Source: Candidatus Cloacimonadota bacterium
GTDB taxonomy: Bacteria; Cloacimonadota; Cloacimonadia; Cloacimonadales; WRIO01
Assembly: GCA_009777575.1 (NCBI GenBank)
Contig: WRLO01000024.1
Span: 1-42,329 of the forward strand
DNA length: 42,329 bases
Direction: 5' to 3'
The notes beneath the pieces were generated by a model. It did no database searches. It was not told the DNA's origin and saw only the letters and a list, made by a program, of their open reading frames with translations. Positions 9,529 through 19,054 of the stretch are shown here, piece after piece. The position numbers and the translations under genes are program-made. Each line of letters begins with the position of its first letter. Positions within the stretch are counted from its first letter, which is position 1.

Positions 9529-10377
9529 TTACGAAAACATTATATATTCCTCTAACGCCTCTTCCCAATGCCTGATACTATGCCCGGTTAATTTTTTATA
9601 CTTTTCCGTATCCAATATCGACCAGGCTGGTCTTGGAGTTTTATCTGGATATTCAAAAGACATCAAGGGCATGATATTGCACTCGATGTTTTTTTTTTTT
9701 CTCATTAACTCATACATTTTTTTTGTAAATTCAAACAATGAACAAACTCCTTCATTTGCGAAATGATATATACCCAATGCCTCTTTTTCAATGAGAAGTT
9801 TCGTGGCTATTGCTGTATCTTTTGCAAAAGTCGTTTTTCCAAATTGATCGCATATTAAACTCAGTTGCGATTTCTCTTGCAGAAGTTTTTTTATTTGAGA
9901 GAGAAAATTTTTTCCATTTTGCCCATAAAGCATTGAAATTCTTATGATCAAAGCATTAGGATTTACAGTCCTGACAAACTCCTCGCCTTTCAGTTTTGTT
10001 TGTCCATATTTATTTATGGGATTTGTTTCCATTTCTTCGCTATAGGAAATTTCTTTATCTCCTTTAAACACATAATCAGTGCTGAAATGAACTAATTTAC
10101 ATCTATATTTATTTGCTAACAAAGCAAGATTTATTGCTCCATGTGCATTTACTTCCATTGCACTTGTTATGTCTGTTTCTGCTTTTGTTACATCGGTATA
10201 TGCAGCACAATTTATCAAATATTCAGGATTTTGAGCTTTGATATATTTTTCAATCGTTTCAGGAAAGGTGATATCACATTCTTTTATTGAAAGTGCTATA
10301 TTATCTGCAAAAAATTCATTGTTTTTTATAGCAAAAGCAAGCAGTCCATCGCCACCGAATATCATATATTTTGGCAT
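9529..10377 (-). CDS. rfbD: dTDP-4-dehydrorhamnose reductase
   Basis: A 282-residue short-chain dehydrogenase/reductase of the RfbD/RmlD family, which makes dTDP-L-rhamnose with NADPH in the last step of the pathway. Visible features are the N-terminal dinucleotide loop FGGDGLLA (7-14), the catalytic STDYVF (99-104) and the YxxxK pair Tyr124/Lys128 in NKYGQTKLKGEE. The family's PRPAWSILD motif near the C-terminus is also present. Length is normal. GAGG lies just before the ATG. The other rml genes are not in this window, so the substrate sugar could differ. Confidence 0.9.
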   Translation of the reverse strand: MPKYMIFGGDGLLAFAIKNNEFFADNIALSIKECDITFPETIEKYIKAQNPEYLINCAAYTDVTKAETDITSAMEVNAHGAINLALLANKYRCKLVHFSTDYVFKGDKEISYSEEMETNPINKYGQTKLKGEEFVRTVNPNALIIRISMLYGQNGKNFLSQIKKLLQEKSQLSLICDQFGKTTFAKDTAIATKLLIEKEALGIYHFANEGVCSLFEFTKKMYELMRKKKNIECNIMPLMSFEYPDKTPRPAWSILDTEKYKKLTGHSIRHWEEALEEYIMFS

Positions 10378-10399
10378 GATACATCCTCTTTATTAACAA

Positions 10400-11116
10400 T
10401 TATTCTATCATCTCTTCTACCATTTTGGGCAAAATATCGCCTGCCTTACCTTGAAAGAAAAAATCGATATAACTACTATTTTCCGGTTCTGCAAGGTTTA
10501 CTCCTATTGTCCTAGCACCTCTTTGCCTAGCTTGAGCTATGAAATAGGCTGCTGGATAAACATTACCGCTCGTTCCTATGGTCATAAATACTGTAGTTTT
10601 ATCCAATGCTGCATAGATCTCGTCCATTTGATATGGCATTTCCCCAAACCACACTATATCGGGTCTTAAAGGTTTTTCACATGCCAGACAAGGAGGTATT
10701 TCTTGTTCTAAATCAACTTCTGACATTGTGTATTTCTTTTTACATTTTGTGCAAAAGCAGGTATTCAGAGTGCCATGCATTTCTATCACTCTTTTTGATC
10801 CCGCTCTTGTATGAAGTCCGTCTACATTTTGAGTTACAAGTAGAAAATTGTCTTTAAATCTATTTTCCAATTCAACTAGAGCTTCATGTCCTAAATTGGG
10901 ATTTACCTCTAATGACTGAAAATATCTCTCTTTATAAAACTTCCAAACTAACTTAGGATTTTGTTTAAAACCCTCCGGTGTTGCTACATCTTCTACTCGG
11001 TGATTTTCCCAAAGTCCATCACTATCGCGGAATGTTTTGATTCCAGACTCAGCACTTATGCCTGCTCCAGTTAATATCATCAAAAAATCTCTTTGATTAA
11101 TTTTTGGTATTTTCAT
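10400..11116 (-). CDS. cobB: NAD-dependent protein deacylase (sirtuin)
   Basis: A 238-residue sirtuin with all core motifs: GAGIS (17-21), TQNVDGLH (95-102), catalytic His114 in EMHG, and a zinc site from Cys122, Cys125, Cys143 and Cys146. It removes acyl groups from lysines using NAD+. Tyr61 and Arg64 (FYKERY) match the YxxR pair that in SIRT5 and E. coli CobB binds negatively charged succinyl/malonyl groups, so desuccinylase activity is predicted. A strong AGGAGA precedes the ATG. It sits 22 bases upstream of rfbD and is probably co-transcribed with it. Confidence 0.93.
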   Translation of the reverse strand: MKIPKINQRDFLMILTGAGISAESGIKTFRDSDGLWENHRVEDVATPEGFKQNPKLVWKFYKERYFQSLEVNPNLGHEALVELENRFKDNFLLVTQNVDGLHTRAGSKRVIEMHGTLNTCFCTKCKKKYTMSEVDLEQEIPPCLACEKPLRPDIVWFGEMPYQMDEIYAALDKTTVFMTIGTSGNVYPAAYFIAQARQRGARTIGVNLAEPENSSYIDFFFQGKAGDILPKMVEEMIE

Positions 11117-11148
11117 TATTTCTCCTTCTGATATTTATTAATCTCTAT

Positions 11149-11871
11149 TTATACTATTCCAAAAAATTCTCTTGCTGTGGGATGTTCAAATTCTTTAAAT
11201 TTTTTGAACTCATCACTAAAAATTATTTTTTTATTATCTATCATTATTATCTGCTCAGTCAATTGTTCTATGCAGTCCTTGTCGTGTGTTATGACTATTG
11301 AGGTCATTTCTAGTTTTTTATGTATGGACTCAATTAGATTGATTATTTCTTTTGCGGTGATAGGGTCAAGTCCTGTCGTTGGTTCATCATAAATCAAGTA
11401 TTCGGGTTCTTGGATGATTGCCCTCGCGAGAGCTACTCTTTTTCTCATACCCCCTGAAAGATCTGACGGATATAATTCTAAAATATCTGGTAGATTTACC
11501 AACCGTATCATTTCCTTTACTTTTTCTTTTATCTCAGAATAAGACATTTTTGTATGCTCTGATAGTGGAAATGCTATATTCTGATATACATCAAAGGAAT
11601 CAAATAATGCTGAATTTTGAAACAGCATTGCCATTTTTGCTTTAACTTTTTTATTTTCTCGTTTATCTCTTGTCATGATTGATATATTATCGACATATAT
11701 TTCGCCTTCGATATTTTTTATCAAGCCCAGAACTGATTTCATCAAAACACTTTTGCCAATGCCAGATTTTCCTATAATACTTGTGATTTTGCCTTTAATT
11801 ATATTACAAGAAACTTCCTCAAGTATCAACTTATTTTCAAATCGAACTGTTAAATTTTGGATTTCTATCAT
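11149..11871 (-). CDS. MlaF-type ABC transporter ATP-binding protein
   Basis: A 240-residue ATPase with Walker A GKSGIGKS (34-41), Q-loop near 85, the signature LSGGMRKR (138-145) typical of the MlaF/Mkl branch, Walker B YLIYDE (158-163) and switch histidine in VITHD. Relatives drive lipid trafficking between membranes together with an MlaE permease and MlaD binding protein. Neither partner is present here, so it is an orphan in this window. AAGG precedes the ATG by 8 bases; that site lies within a few bases of the repeat array upstream. Confidence 0.88.
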   Translation of the reverse strand: MIEIQNLTVRFENKLILEEVSCNIIKGKITSIIGKSGIGKSVLMKSVLGLIKNIEGEIYVDNISIMTRDKRENKKVKAKMAMLFQNSALFDSFDVYQNIAFPLSEHTKMSYSEIKEKVKEMIRLVNLPDILELYPSDLSGGMRKRVALARAIIQEPEYLIYDEPTTGLDPITAKEIINLIESIHKKLEMTSIVITHDKDCIEQLTEQIIMIDNKKIIFSDEFKKFKEFEHPTAREFFGIV

Positions 11872-11910
11872 TTTTTTTACCTTATAATTCTAAAATAGCA
11901 AGTTTTATCT

Positions 11911-12172
11911 CCCCGCTCGTCGTTGCGAGGTTCCTCCCTTGAATCTCCTCACGAAGCAATCTCCATGTCACTACCACCCCGTCCGTCGTTGCGAGTTCCC
12001 TCCCTTGAATCTCTTCACGAAGCAATCTCCATGTCACTACCACCCCGCCCGTAGTTGCGAGGTCCCTCCCTTGAATCTCCTCACGAAGCAATCTCCATGT
12101 TACTACCACCCCGCTCGTCGTTGCGAGGTCCCTCCCTTGAATCTCCCCCCGAAGCAATCTCCATTCTCAATA
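11911..12172. repeat. Interspersed-repeat array A, 4 units of 66 bp
   Basis: Four units start at 11911, 11977, 12043 and 12109 with an exact 66-bp period. Each runs CCCCGYYCGTNGTTGCGAG, then TCCCTTGAATCTCYTC, then CGAAGCAATCTCCATG. The last unit stops at the mtaB stop codon. Because 66 is divisible by 3, all frames stay open and give false 22-residue repeat proteins on both strands; I do not call these genes. No spacers separate the units, so it is not a CRISPR array. The array fills the gap between mtaB and the ABC ATPase gene. Confidence 0.9.
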
Positions 12173-13549
12173 TAGGTATTTCTCACATAAAACCCCATCC
12201 AAATATCGCGATTTAGGCAAAAACTTCAATAATTTATGTTTGTCCTGTTGCCCATCATCAGCATTTTGACTATATACTTTCAAGTATCTATCGCTTGTTC
12301 CACGCCATAATCGACTTTCTAAATCATAGCTTTCTTGCACTGCATTTAGACCTACTTGCTCCTCAATCAATTTATTTATAAATTCATTTTTTTTCTCCAT
12401 TGATAAGTCTAAAAGCCATTTGCTTCGCTCTTTAGCTATTGTTCCATGAATCTGACCTTTCATAGAAGCAGCTAGTGTCCCTTTTCTTTTTGAATAAATA
12501 AAAACATGCAAATAAGTGAACTCCATGTTTTTCAATAAATTAAATGTTTTCTCAAACAACTCTTCTGTCTCATTTGGCAAACCCACTATCACATCTAATC
12601 CAACTGCAGAGTTTGGTTTTATCTTCTGTAAAGAGTCAACAACTTTGATAAAATCCTCAACAGTATAACCTCGATTGTGTAGCTGGAGCAATTCATCACT
12701 TCCGGTCTGCAAAGGGATATGAAAATGCGGGCATATTTTTTCTATGTCTTTTAGAGTCTGACAGAGTTTTTCCGTAAACAATTGTGGTTCTAATGAACCA
12801 AGTCGTATTCTTTTTATTTCATTTTTATTATTTTTATATTCCGAGAGTTTTTGCAATAAATCAGACAAATCATAACCTTCTGAACTATACAATCCAAGAT
12901 TCACCCCAGATAATACTAATTCTTCATATCCATATGATAGAAATTTATCAACTTGATCTAAGATACTTTTGAGTGATCGACTTCGAGGCTTACCGCGAGC
13001 AAAAGGAACAGCACAATATGAACATTTAAAATCACACCCATCTTGTATTTTCAAGAAAGCTCGGCTGCGTTCACTCATAATATTCATATTTAACTCAGAA
13101 AATTCTATAAAGCTTTCTATTTCTTGAAATTTAGGAATTTGATTTTTTGCATCCGATTGATAATTAGTTTGTTGTTGTTCATTAATAGGATTTGGAATAT
13201 TATTTATGAGATGCTTATATTCTACGATCTTTTCTTTTTGATTGTTATCTACCACTAAATCTACATATCCAGATGCCATAACCTCTTCCTTATTTCTTTG
13301 GCTATAACAACCAGTTACGATTATCTTTACACTATGATTTTTCTGTTTGACTGCTTTTGCCTTATTGATAAGATTTCTGCTCTTAAAATCACTTCTGTTT
13401 GTGACAGTACAAGTGTTTATTATGATGATATCTGCTGAATCTATTGTCTCAGCCTTAACAAAACCTTTCAAAAAAAAATTATCATAGATACAAGCTGATT
13501 CATAATGATTGATTTTACAACCTAATGTTTCAATATGTATTTGTAACAT
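12167..13549 (-). CDS. mtaB: tRNA ms2t6A37 methylthiotransferase
   Basis: A 460-residue radical-SAM methylthiotransferase. The N-terminal cluster ligands are Cys11 (LGCKINHYES), Cys47 (INTCTVT) and Cys81 (GCYSQR). The radical-SAM triad is Cys172, Cys176 and Cys179 (GCDFKCSYCAVP). The LGCKVN-type start and INTCTVT distinguish MtaB from MiaB and RimO. It adds a methylthio group to t6A at tRNA position 37. The linker before the radical-SAM domain (residues 115-155) is long and Asn/Gln-rich. Length is normal to slightly long. AAGG lies 5 bases before the ATG. Confidence 0.92.
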   Translation of the reverse strand: MLQIHIETLGCKINHYESACIYDNFFLKGFVKAETIDSADIIIINTCTVTNRSDFKSRNLINKAKAVKQKNHSVKIIVTGCYSQRNKEEVMASGYVDLVVDNNQKEKIVEYKHLINNIPNPINEQQQTNYQSDAKNQIPKFQEIESFIEFSELNMNIMSERSRAFLKIQDGCDFKCSYCAVPFARGKPRSRSLKSILDQVDKFLSYGYEELVLSGVNLGLYSSEGYDLSDLLQKLSEYKNNKNEIKRIRLGSLEPQLFTEKLCQTLKDIEKICPHFHIPLQTGSDELLQLHNRGYTVEDFIKVVDSLQKIKPNSAVGLDVIVGLPNETEELFEKTFNLLKNMEFTYLHVFIYSKRKGTLAASMKGQIHGTIAKERSKWLLDLSMEKKNEFINKLIEEQVGLNAVQESYDLESRLWRGTSDRYLKVYSQNADDGQQDKHKLLKFLPKSRYLDGVLCEKYLY

Positions 13550-13737
13550 TAAACCTTTTTAACCCTTTGTATGAAAACTATCTTTCAATAAAAATATCCC
13601 TTTGCTATATTTGAGATGTCAATTCTTGTTGTCATTGCATGTAATCTTACTTCCACATATCGTCTTGTTCTTTATCCTTAAATATAGTTCCTGCCATTCT
13701 ATATGATTTTTGGTTGATTGAAAATAGACAGTATAGA

Positions 13738-13786
13738 ATAAAAAATTTCCCGTAGGGATAATGCATATACACAATCACTACGGGAA
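13738..13786 (-). terminator. Rho-independent terminator after the GspE-like operon
   Basis: On the minus strand, TTCCCGTAG (13786-13778) pairs perfectly with CTACGGGAA (13755-13747) across a 22-base loop and is followed by a T-rich tail. It sits 55 bases after the stop of the 13841-14770 gene, the last gene of the probable operon, and upstream of mtaB. Confidence 0.75.
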
Positions 13787-13840
13787 TTAATACCAATCCA
13801 CATTTTTATTTTAACACTCTTCTTTTTTCGTAACTCTATA

Positions 13841-14770
13841 TTACATATTCCATCTCATGAAGAGTTCATTACCACCGTTGTCTTTTGCTAAGATTCTGTA
13901 TTCAAACCATGCATCATCATGGCTTATCTTAGTTACTCTCGCATTACCTTCAGTATAGAGGATGCCTGTCCCATGGGTGACTATTCTTCTGTCGGCTGTT
14001 GCTTGTCTCTGAGCTAGGGTAGAACCCGGTGTATATGAAAGAGTTATAATGTATGTCAAGCTTTGATTCAAAGACATATTATATCTAGCTCTTCCATCTA
14101 AAGGTTGGGGATGAGTGCTATTTACTGACACAAAGGGCATTAAGGTAAGCCAGTCGATTCTATTAACTGCTTCAGGCAATTCTACAATCTCTGGAGGGGG
14201 ACCAGTTGGATTTGACGATAAATATACATTTCTGAATATTCGCCAAAAACTTATCGGATATTCTATCCTTTGGTCATCAAGATTACTCCAAGCTTCAGTT
14301 ATCAAATTTAAATCGACACGGATACTAAAAACATCGTTGGGATTGGTTGTTACGCTGTTTGTCCGGTCGTAATAGGTAAATATGCTTGGTGATTCAAAGA
14401 ATACTGGATAGGAATTATATACCTCAGCATTGTTTCTAGTTATTACTAGAGTATTTCTGCTGTTGTGAGTTAGCATTCGTATCCGATACTCATCAATAAC
14501 AGGTGCATTTGATGTTGCGCGATTTCTGTAGACAAACTCATTTTGAGTTGCTACCATTACTGCTTGTTCATCATTTCTTAAATGGAGACCTACTGGCTCT
14601 AAAAAAGCCGTATCAACTACATCAATTAGATTGTTTGCAGTTTGATTTAAGGTCAGAAAGGTCTCAATGTTGTAATTCATTTGGCGGACTTGGAAGATTG
14701 AGTATAATATCGTCATTACTACAATTGTTCCTGCCACGAAAGCCATTATTACATCAATTAAAGAGTTCAT
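13841..14770 (-). CDS. Membrane-anchored pilin-like protein, unrecognised
   Basis: A 309-residue protein with one hydrophobic segment at residues 5-25 (IDVIMAFVAGTIVVMTILYS), followed by a helix rich in polar residues and a long soluble domain with no cysteine cluster or known motif. The layout resembles a type II/IV pseudopilin, but there is no leader or prepilin-peptidase cleavage motif; the helix begins right at the start. A perfect GGAGG sits 7 bases before the ATG, which fixes this start. It is the last gene of a three-gene set behind the GspE-like ATPase, implying a role in that assembly. Family unknown. Confidence 0.75.
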   Translation of the reverse strand: MNSLIDVIMAFVAGTIVVMTILYSIFQVRQMNYNIETFLTLNQTANNLIDVVDTAFLEPVGLHLRNDEQAVMVATQNEFVYRNRATSNAPVIDEYRIRMLTHNSRNTLVITRNNAEVYNSYPVFFESPSIFTYYDRTNSVTTNPNDVFSIRVDLNLITEAWSNLDDQRIEYPISFWRIFRNVYLSSNPTGPPPEIVELPEAVNRIDWLTLMPFVSVNSTHPQPLDGRARYNMSLNQSLTYIITLSYTPGSTLAQRQATADRRIVTHGTGILYTEGNARVTKISHDDAWFEYRILAKDNGGNELFMRWNM

Positions 14771-14816
14771 TTTATTCCTCCGTTTAGAACTTTATTTTTT
14801 TTCTTTTCTACTTTCT

Positions 14817-15260
14817 TTAACCAGTAATTTCAAATCTTGAAAATACCTTACTAAATGCGGGGTCATCTCTACCAACATCATATTGTCTTTCACCTGCGAC
14901 TATCCTAACTTGCACATCTATTCGCTGATGATCAACAAGACTGCCCCCTATTGTTATGCCTTGTGCGTTACTAACTTGACTGACAATTCGTACTGTATAT
15001 TCTGCACCTGCCAAAGTTACTGGTGATCTAACTACACCATTTTCTAAAGCATTAAAAACATCATCAAAACTCATGTTGCGACTCAATATTTGAGCTTCAT
15101 ATTCTTGGAACACTTGATCTGCCAATTTTAGACCTTGAGTGATATAAAGATGTATCACTGATTGTTCCATTTGGTTTATCAAATTATTGAATACTGCTAA
15201 TATAAATATTGAAAACAGTATCGCTGCTAGTATCACTAATGTCATCTGACCTAAATTCAT
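14817..15260 (-). CDS. Small membrane-anchored pilin-like protein, unrecognised
   Basis: A 147-residue protein with an N-terminal hydrophobic helix at residues 6-28 and an amphipathic continuation (NLINQMEQSVIHLYITQGLK), then a small beta-rich domain that includes a TLAGAEYTVRI strand. The shape is that of a short pseudopilin without a cleavable leader. GGAGG lies 5 bases before the ATG. It sits between the GspE-like ATPase and the 309-residue membrane protein, with gaps of 78 and 46 bases. I do not recognise its family. Confidence 0.75.
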   Translation of the reverse strand: MNLGQMTLVILAAILFSIFILAVFNNLINQMEQSVIHLYITQGLKLADQVFQEYEAQILSRNMSFDDVFNALENGVVRSPVTLAGAEYTVRIVSQVSNAQGITIGGSLVDHQRIDVQVRIVAGERQYDVGRDDPAFSKVFSRFEITG

Positions 15261-15338
15261 CTTTTCCTCCGTTCCTCTTTATGAATGTTTTATAAAAACT
15301 TTTTAACTTTAAGTAAGCTAAATTTACTTTTCACTTTT

Positions 15339-17114
15339 CTAATCCTCTGAAGTGCAATAGATTATTTCCTCGATAGTTGTGATTCCATCTCGGATCCTAT
15401 GAATGCCTGATTGTTTCATCGAAAGCATGCCTTGAGACTCTGCTACTTGACGAATCTTGTCTTCATCTATGTCTGTGGATGAATCCATCACTATCCTACG
15501 AACTTCTGGCGAAAAATAAAGCGCTTCGCATACGCTGGTTCTTCCTTTATAGCCATTGTTACACTTTTTACAACCATCAGGATTATCTTCAAAGACCTTA
15601 CCTTGATCCAAATCCTCTTGAGTCAATCCAAATTCTAAGGCTGCTTGATATTTTTCAGGATTCAATGGTCTTTTGCAGAATGCACATAGTTTCCTTATCA
15701 ATCTTTGTGCCAAAATTATGTTTAAGCAACCTGCTAGTAGAAATGGCTCTATTCCCATTTTAAATAACCTTGATACTGTGCTCGGAGCATCGTTTGTATG
15801 TAAGGTTGACAAAGTTAAGTGACCTGTATTCGACAATTTAACTGCTATTTCAGCTGTTTGTTTATCACGAATCTCACCTACAAGAACTATATCGGGGTCA
15901 TGCCTCAATATCGCTCTGATTGCCCCTTCAAAGGTCATTTTGCCACCTATTTTTAATTGTCTTGCTCCTTTAATAACATATTCTACAGGATCTTCGACTG
16001 TCAATACATTCTTTGTAGAATTGATGACTTGATAAAGGGCTGCCATCAAGGTCGTGCTTTTACCACTTCCGGTTGGTCCCGTTACCAATACCATTCCACG
16101 AGAAAATGACAACGCTCTAAATAAATCCGACTCCGCCTGAGTTTGTAAACCCAATGATCGTAACTCGGTTACCACGTTTCTATCATCTATCACACGAATA
16201 ACTACACTTTCAAATCGTCTATCAAGCTCAGAGGACATCAGAGGAACTATTGATACACGGAATCTTATCAGATGACCATCTATCATTCTTTGCGCAAAAC
16301 CATCTTGAGCGGTATCACGCTCAAATCGGTCCACGCCTGTTGTCCTATCCTTTACGACGGCACACATCGCCTCTGGAGATGTATGCTCTTGTCGATGCCA
16401 CATCACCAGCATCGAGTCTATGCGAAAATGAAATTCTACATTGTTTTTCTTGTTAGGGATTATATGAATATCACTCGCCTTACGCCTTACTGCTTCTATC
16501 AAACAACCTTCAAACAAATTGACCAATAAACTTTTATTTATTTCTTCATCTATTGCCCTTTCATCAAATTCACTTTCACTTTCATCATCCATGATCGTGC
16601 TTGTTGATTCATTCAAAATATCCAAAAATTCATTTTTTTGGGGTGTTATCAAGGTCAACAATTCATCAAGGGAATTTTTAGGACAATAAACTATTTCTAT
16701 CTTTTTAAATTCTGTCTGCTGGGGAATTTTTTCAATTACCTGGTGAGTAACATCAGTTGCTAAGACTATCAGCACATTTGTCACTCCTACCTGGATTTGA
16801 AAAGGTAAGACATAATTAAACAAAAGCTCTTTTTTTAAGTTTTCATTGATTTTGGAAAGTATCTCACGAGTACTCTTGATTTTACTAGCTTCTAGCTTTG
16901 ATGGGATTATCGTTATTGAACGAAATGCATATATCTCTGCTATAGTGCTAAATACGACATGATGATCTACTCCAAAATCGTCTGCAAGTATCACGCCAAG
17001 TTTGCGACCACTCGCTCCTTCCTTTTTTTGTCTTTCTAGAGCTTTTTCTAATGTCTCTTGTGTTATTATCTTTTTTAGCAATAACACCTGTCCCAGTCTT
17101 GATTTATCGACCAA
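15339..17114 (-). CDS. GspE/PilB-family secretion or pilus-assembly ATPase
   Basis: A 591-residue hexameric-type ATPase that powers type II secretion or type IV pilus extension. Residues 1-165 are the N-terminal GspE domain. Walker A is GPTGSGKST (346-354), the Asp box is TVEDPVEY (372-379), Walker B is DIVLVGEIRD (408-417) and the His box is STLHTNDA (436-443). Four cysteines (477, 480, 515, 518) form the zinc site found in GspE and PilB but not in retraction ATPases. The start is TTG, with GAGG 7 bases upstream. The following two genes encode pilin-like membrane proteins; no inner-membrane platform, secretin or PilT lies in the window. Confidence 0.93.
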   Translation of the reverse strand: MVDKSRLGQVLLLKKIITQETLEKALERQKKEGASGRKLGVILADDFGVDHHVVFSTIAEIYAFRSITIIPSKLEASKIKSTREILSKINENLKKELLFNYVLPFQIQVGVTNVLIVLATDVTHQVIEKIPQQTEFKKIEIVYCPKNSLDELLTLITPQKNEFLDILNESTSTIMDDESESEFDERAIDEEINKSLLVNLFEGCLIEAVRRKASDIHIIPNKKNNVEFHFRIDSMLVMWHRQEHTSPEAMCAVVKDRTTGVDRFERDTAQDGFAQRMIDGHLIRFRVSIVPLMSSELDRRFESVVIRVIDDRNVVTELRSLGLQTQAESDLFRALSFSRGMVLVTGPTGSGKSTTLMAALYQVINSTKNVLTVEDPVEYVIKGARQLKIGGKMTFEGAIRAILRHDPDIVLVGEIRDKQTAEIAVKLSNTGHLTLSTLHTNDAPSTVSRLFKMGIEPFLLAGCLNIILAQRLIRKLCAFCKRPLNPEKYQAALEFGLTQEDLDQGKVFEDNPDGCKKCNNGYKGRTSVCEALYFSPEVRRIVMDSSTDIDEDKIRQVAESQGMLSMKQSGIHRIRDGITTIEEIIYCTSED

Positions 17115-17220
17115 ACTACCGCCTCAATTTTATAATTTAACTATAGAAATAACCACAAAATTTATTTTAGTGATTTTGACAAGTCTTTTTTTAAAATTCA
17201 TATATTAATGCAATTTTTTT

Positions 17221-18966
17221 TTAAAACCTCGCTTCTATCCCAAAATGTATTATTCCATTTAAAGGATTCAACCACTGACCATTGGCATGATGAAATCCAT
17301 AATCTATCCGCAAAAGCCCTATCCGCGTCTCTGCTCGCAAACCCAAACCTATTCCCAATAAATCATTAAATCTATTTTGCATTTCTCCTCGATTATCTTC
17401 TATATATCCATAATCTATGAAAAAAAACACTCTCGAATATCTACTCATCAAATATCTAAACTCAGTATTAGTGTAAAATATCAGATTTCCTGAAAAAAAA
17501 TCTTCATAAAATCCACGCAATGAAAAAGCTCCGCCTAATCGAATTAAATCAAATTCTGTTAGGGAATTGTTTTCCAAGTATTTACCCGTAAATGTGTTAC
17601 TCAATACCCAAGACCTTGATAAAGCTGTATAATTTGATATGCTACTTTCAAATCGATGTCTCTGCAATTTATCTTCGCTTCTCTTTACAAATAAATATCG
17701 CTGTTCATAACGCATTGACCAACCCTCTCTGGGATTGATAAAATCATCTGTAAAATCTCCTTCCCAAAAAAATCCGATTACTCTATCAGTCTGCCTTTCT
17801 AATAACTTAGGTCGCCTACTACCCGGATATAATTCGTTTTGCCCTCCTAAAATACCATATTTTTGAGTTCTATATTGAAGATAAATATCTACTTCTGTTT
17901 CTGTTCGAACACTTGTAGAATCTCTCTCTTCGCGATAAAATCGCAAATCTCCTGCTACGGGAACATTAACAGGACCGGATTCATGATATTCTAACAAAAC
18001 TGAAGTAAATATACCTTCAAAACTTCTCCACGCAAAACTAAAATTTCTATCTGTTCCCATGAGATTCATAAAATCTCCATTGATAAATCCATTAAAACTA
18101 TTTTTTCTTTCTTCTGATGTTGAATAACCCATTACTGCGGAAAGATGAGTCATTTTACCTTCTGTTATTTCTATCAGAATCGTATTCTCATTGACAGGTA
18201 ATATATGACTGCTTTGAATATATTGTTTACTTGAAAGACGCCTTTCAGCAAGGTTTAGGACTTCAGGAGTGATGATTTCGCCTTGCTGTATTCTACTTTC
18301 TACTATGAGAATATTGTCTCGCGTAACGCTATTGCCTCTGAATACAAAATTTTCGGCACGAACTATTGACCCTTCGATGATATTGATTGTAGCCTCAAGG
18401 ATTACTTCTTTTTCTTCTAAGATTATATCTTGATCTACATTAATATTTGGTTTAGTAACTGGCAAAATATCTAGTAATTGTATGCTCACAAATAAAAAAC
18501 CAAATGATAAGTAAAGCTCTGTAATCTGCCTTATAAATCCATCCAATGAATCAAAATCATGCTTCTCATTGATATTTCTTCCTGTTAATTCAAATATTTT
18601 AGATTCACTAAAATAACTATTTCCTCTAAAAACGATCCTTTCTATTATTGGCTCTGTAAACTCTTCGATATGAAAAATTACATCAACATTTCTATTAGAA
18701 ACAGGTATTATGCTTGGCGTGCTTATTTTAAACAGATTATACCCTCTCTGGAAATACAAATTGTAAATTCTCTGAGCATCATCATTGACTATACTACGAT
18801 TTACTGGTGCGTTTTCTCGCGATATGATGACATTTTGCAACTCTCTATTACTGAAGGAAGCATTGCCCTCAAAGACGATTCTGCGAATAAAAAGCTCGTT
18901 GGAATTAATATTGCTTATTAATAAAAATAGGGTAATTATTGTGAAATATATATTTTTTTTATTCAT
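17221..18966 (-). CDS. BamA/TamA-type outer-membrane protein with POTRA domains
   Basis: A 581-residue Omp85-superfamily protein. A signal peptide (about 1-23) precedes three POTRA-like domains, marked by RRIVFEGNASFS (near 28), ERIVFRGNSYFS (near 110) and ENFVFRGNSVTR (near 207). The barrel occupies roughly 270-581 and ends in Phe (HFGIEARF), the usual outer-membrane assembly signal. RLGGAFSLRGF carries the family's R-G-F type loop motif. At 581 residues with three POTRA domains it is closer to TamA or a two-partner secretion pore than to the essential BamA (about 750-800 residues with five). The start has only a weak ribosome site. Confidence 0.88.
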   Translation of the reverse strand: MNKKNIYFTIITLFLLISNINSNELFIRRIVFEGNASFSNRELQNVIISRENAPVNRSIVNDDAQRIYNLYFQRGYNLFKISTPSIIPVSNRNVDVIFHIEEFTEPIIERIVFRGNSYFSESKIFELTGRNINEKHDFDSLDGFIRQITELYLSFGFLFVSIQLLDILPVTKPNINVDQDIILEEKEVILEATINIIEGSIVRAENFVFRGNSVTRDNILIVESRIQQGEIITPEVLNLAERRLSSKQYIQSSHILPVNENTILIEITEGKMTHLSAVMGYSTSEERKNSFNGFINGDFMNLMGTDRNFSFAWRSFEGIFTSVLLEYHESGPVNVPVAGDLRFYREERDSTSVRTETEVDIYLQYRTQKYGILGGQNELYPGSRRPKLLERQTDRVIGFFWEGDFTDDFINPREGWSMRYEQRYLFVKRSEDKLQRHRFESSISNYTALSRSWVLSNTFTGKYLENNSLTEFDLIRLGGAFSLRGFYEDFFSGNLIFYTNTEFRYLMSRYSRVFFFIDYGYIEDNRGEMQNRFNDLLGIGLGLRAETRIGLLRIDYGFHHANGQWLNPLNGIIHFGIEARF

Positions 18967-19054
18967 TTCTGATATGTTTACAACATCGTTTAAAATTTAA
19001 AAATCCACTTAATGGCTTTCTGATAACTCTGCGTTCTTAAAACATTTTTAATCC

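Noticed and set aside
11911..12172. CRISPR array
   Set aside because: Units are contiguous and similar over their full 66 bp with no unique spacers, and no cas gene is in the window. The same reasoning applies to 20700-21150, 22084-22650 and 42210-42329.
13575..13630. Possible mtaB promoter with TTGACA near 13618
   Set aside because: The -35 match is good, but at 17 bases the -10 position reads GGATAT, a poor match, so I do not list it as a feature.
13640..13725. Sixteen-residue open frame (MAGTIFKDKEQDDMWK) upstream of mtaB on the minus strand
   Set aside because: No ribosome-binding site, no conserved feature, and a length expected by chance.
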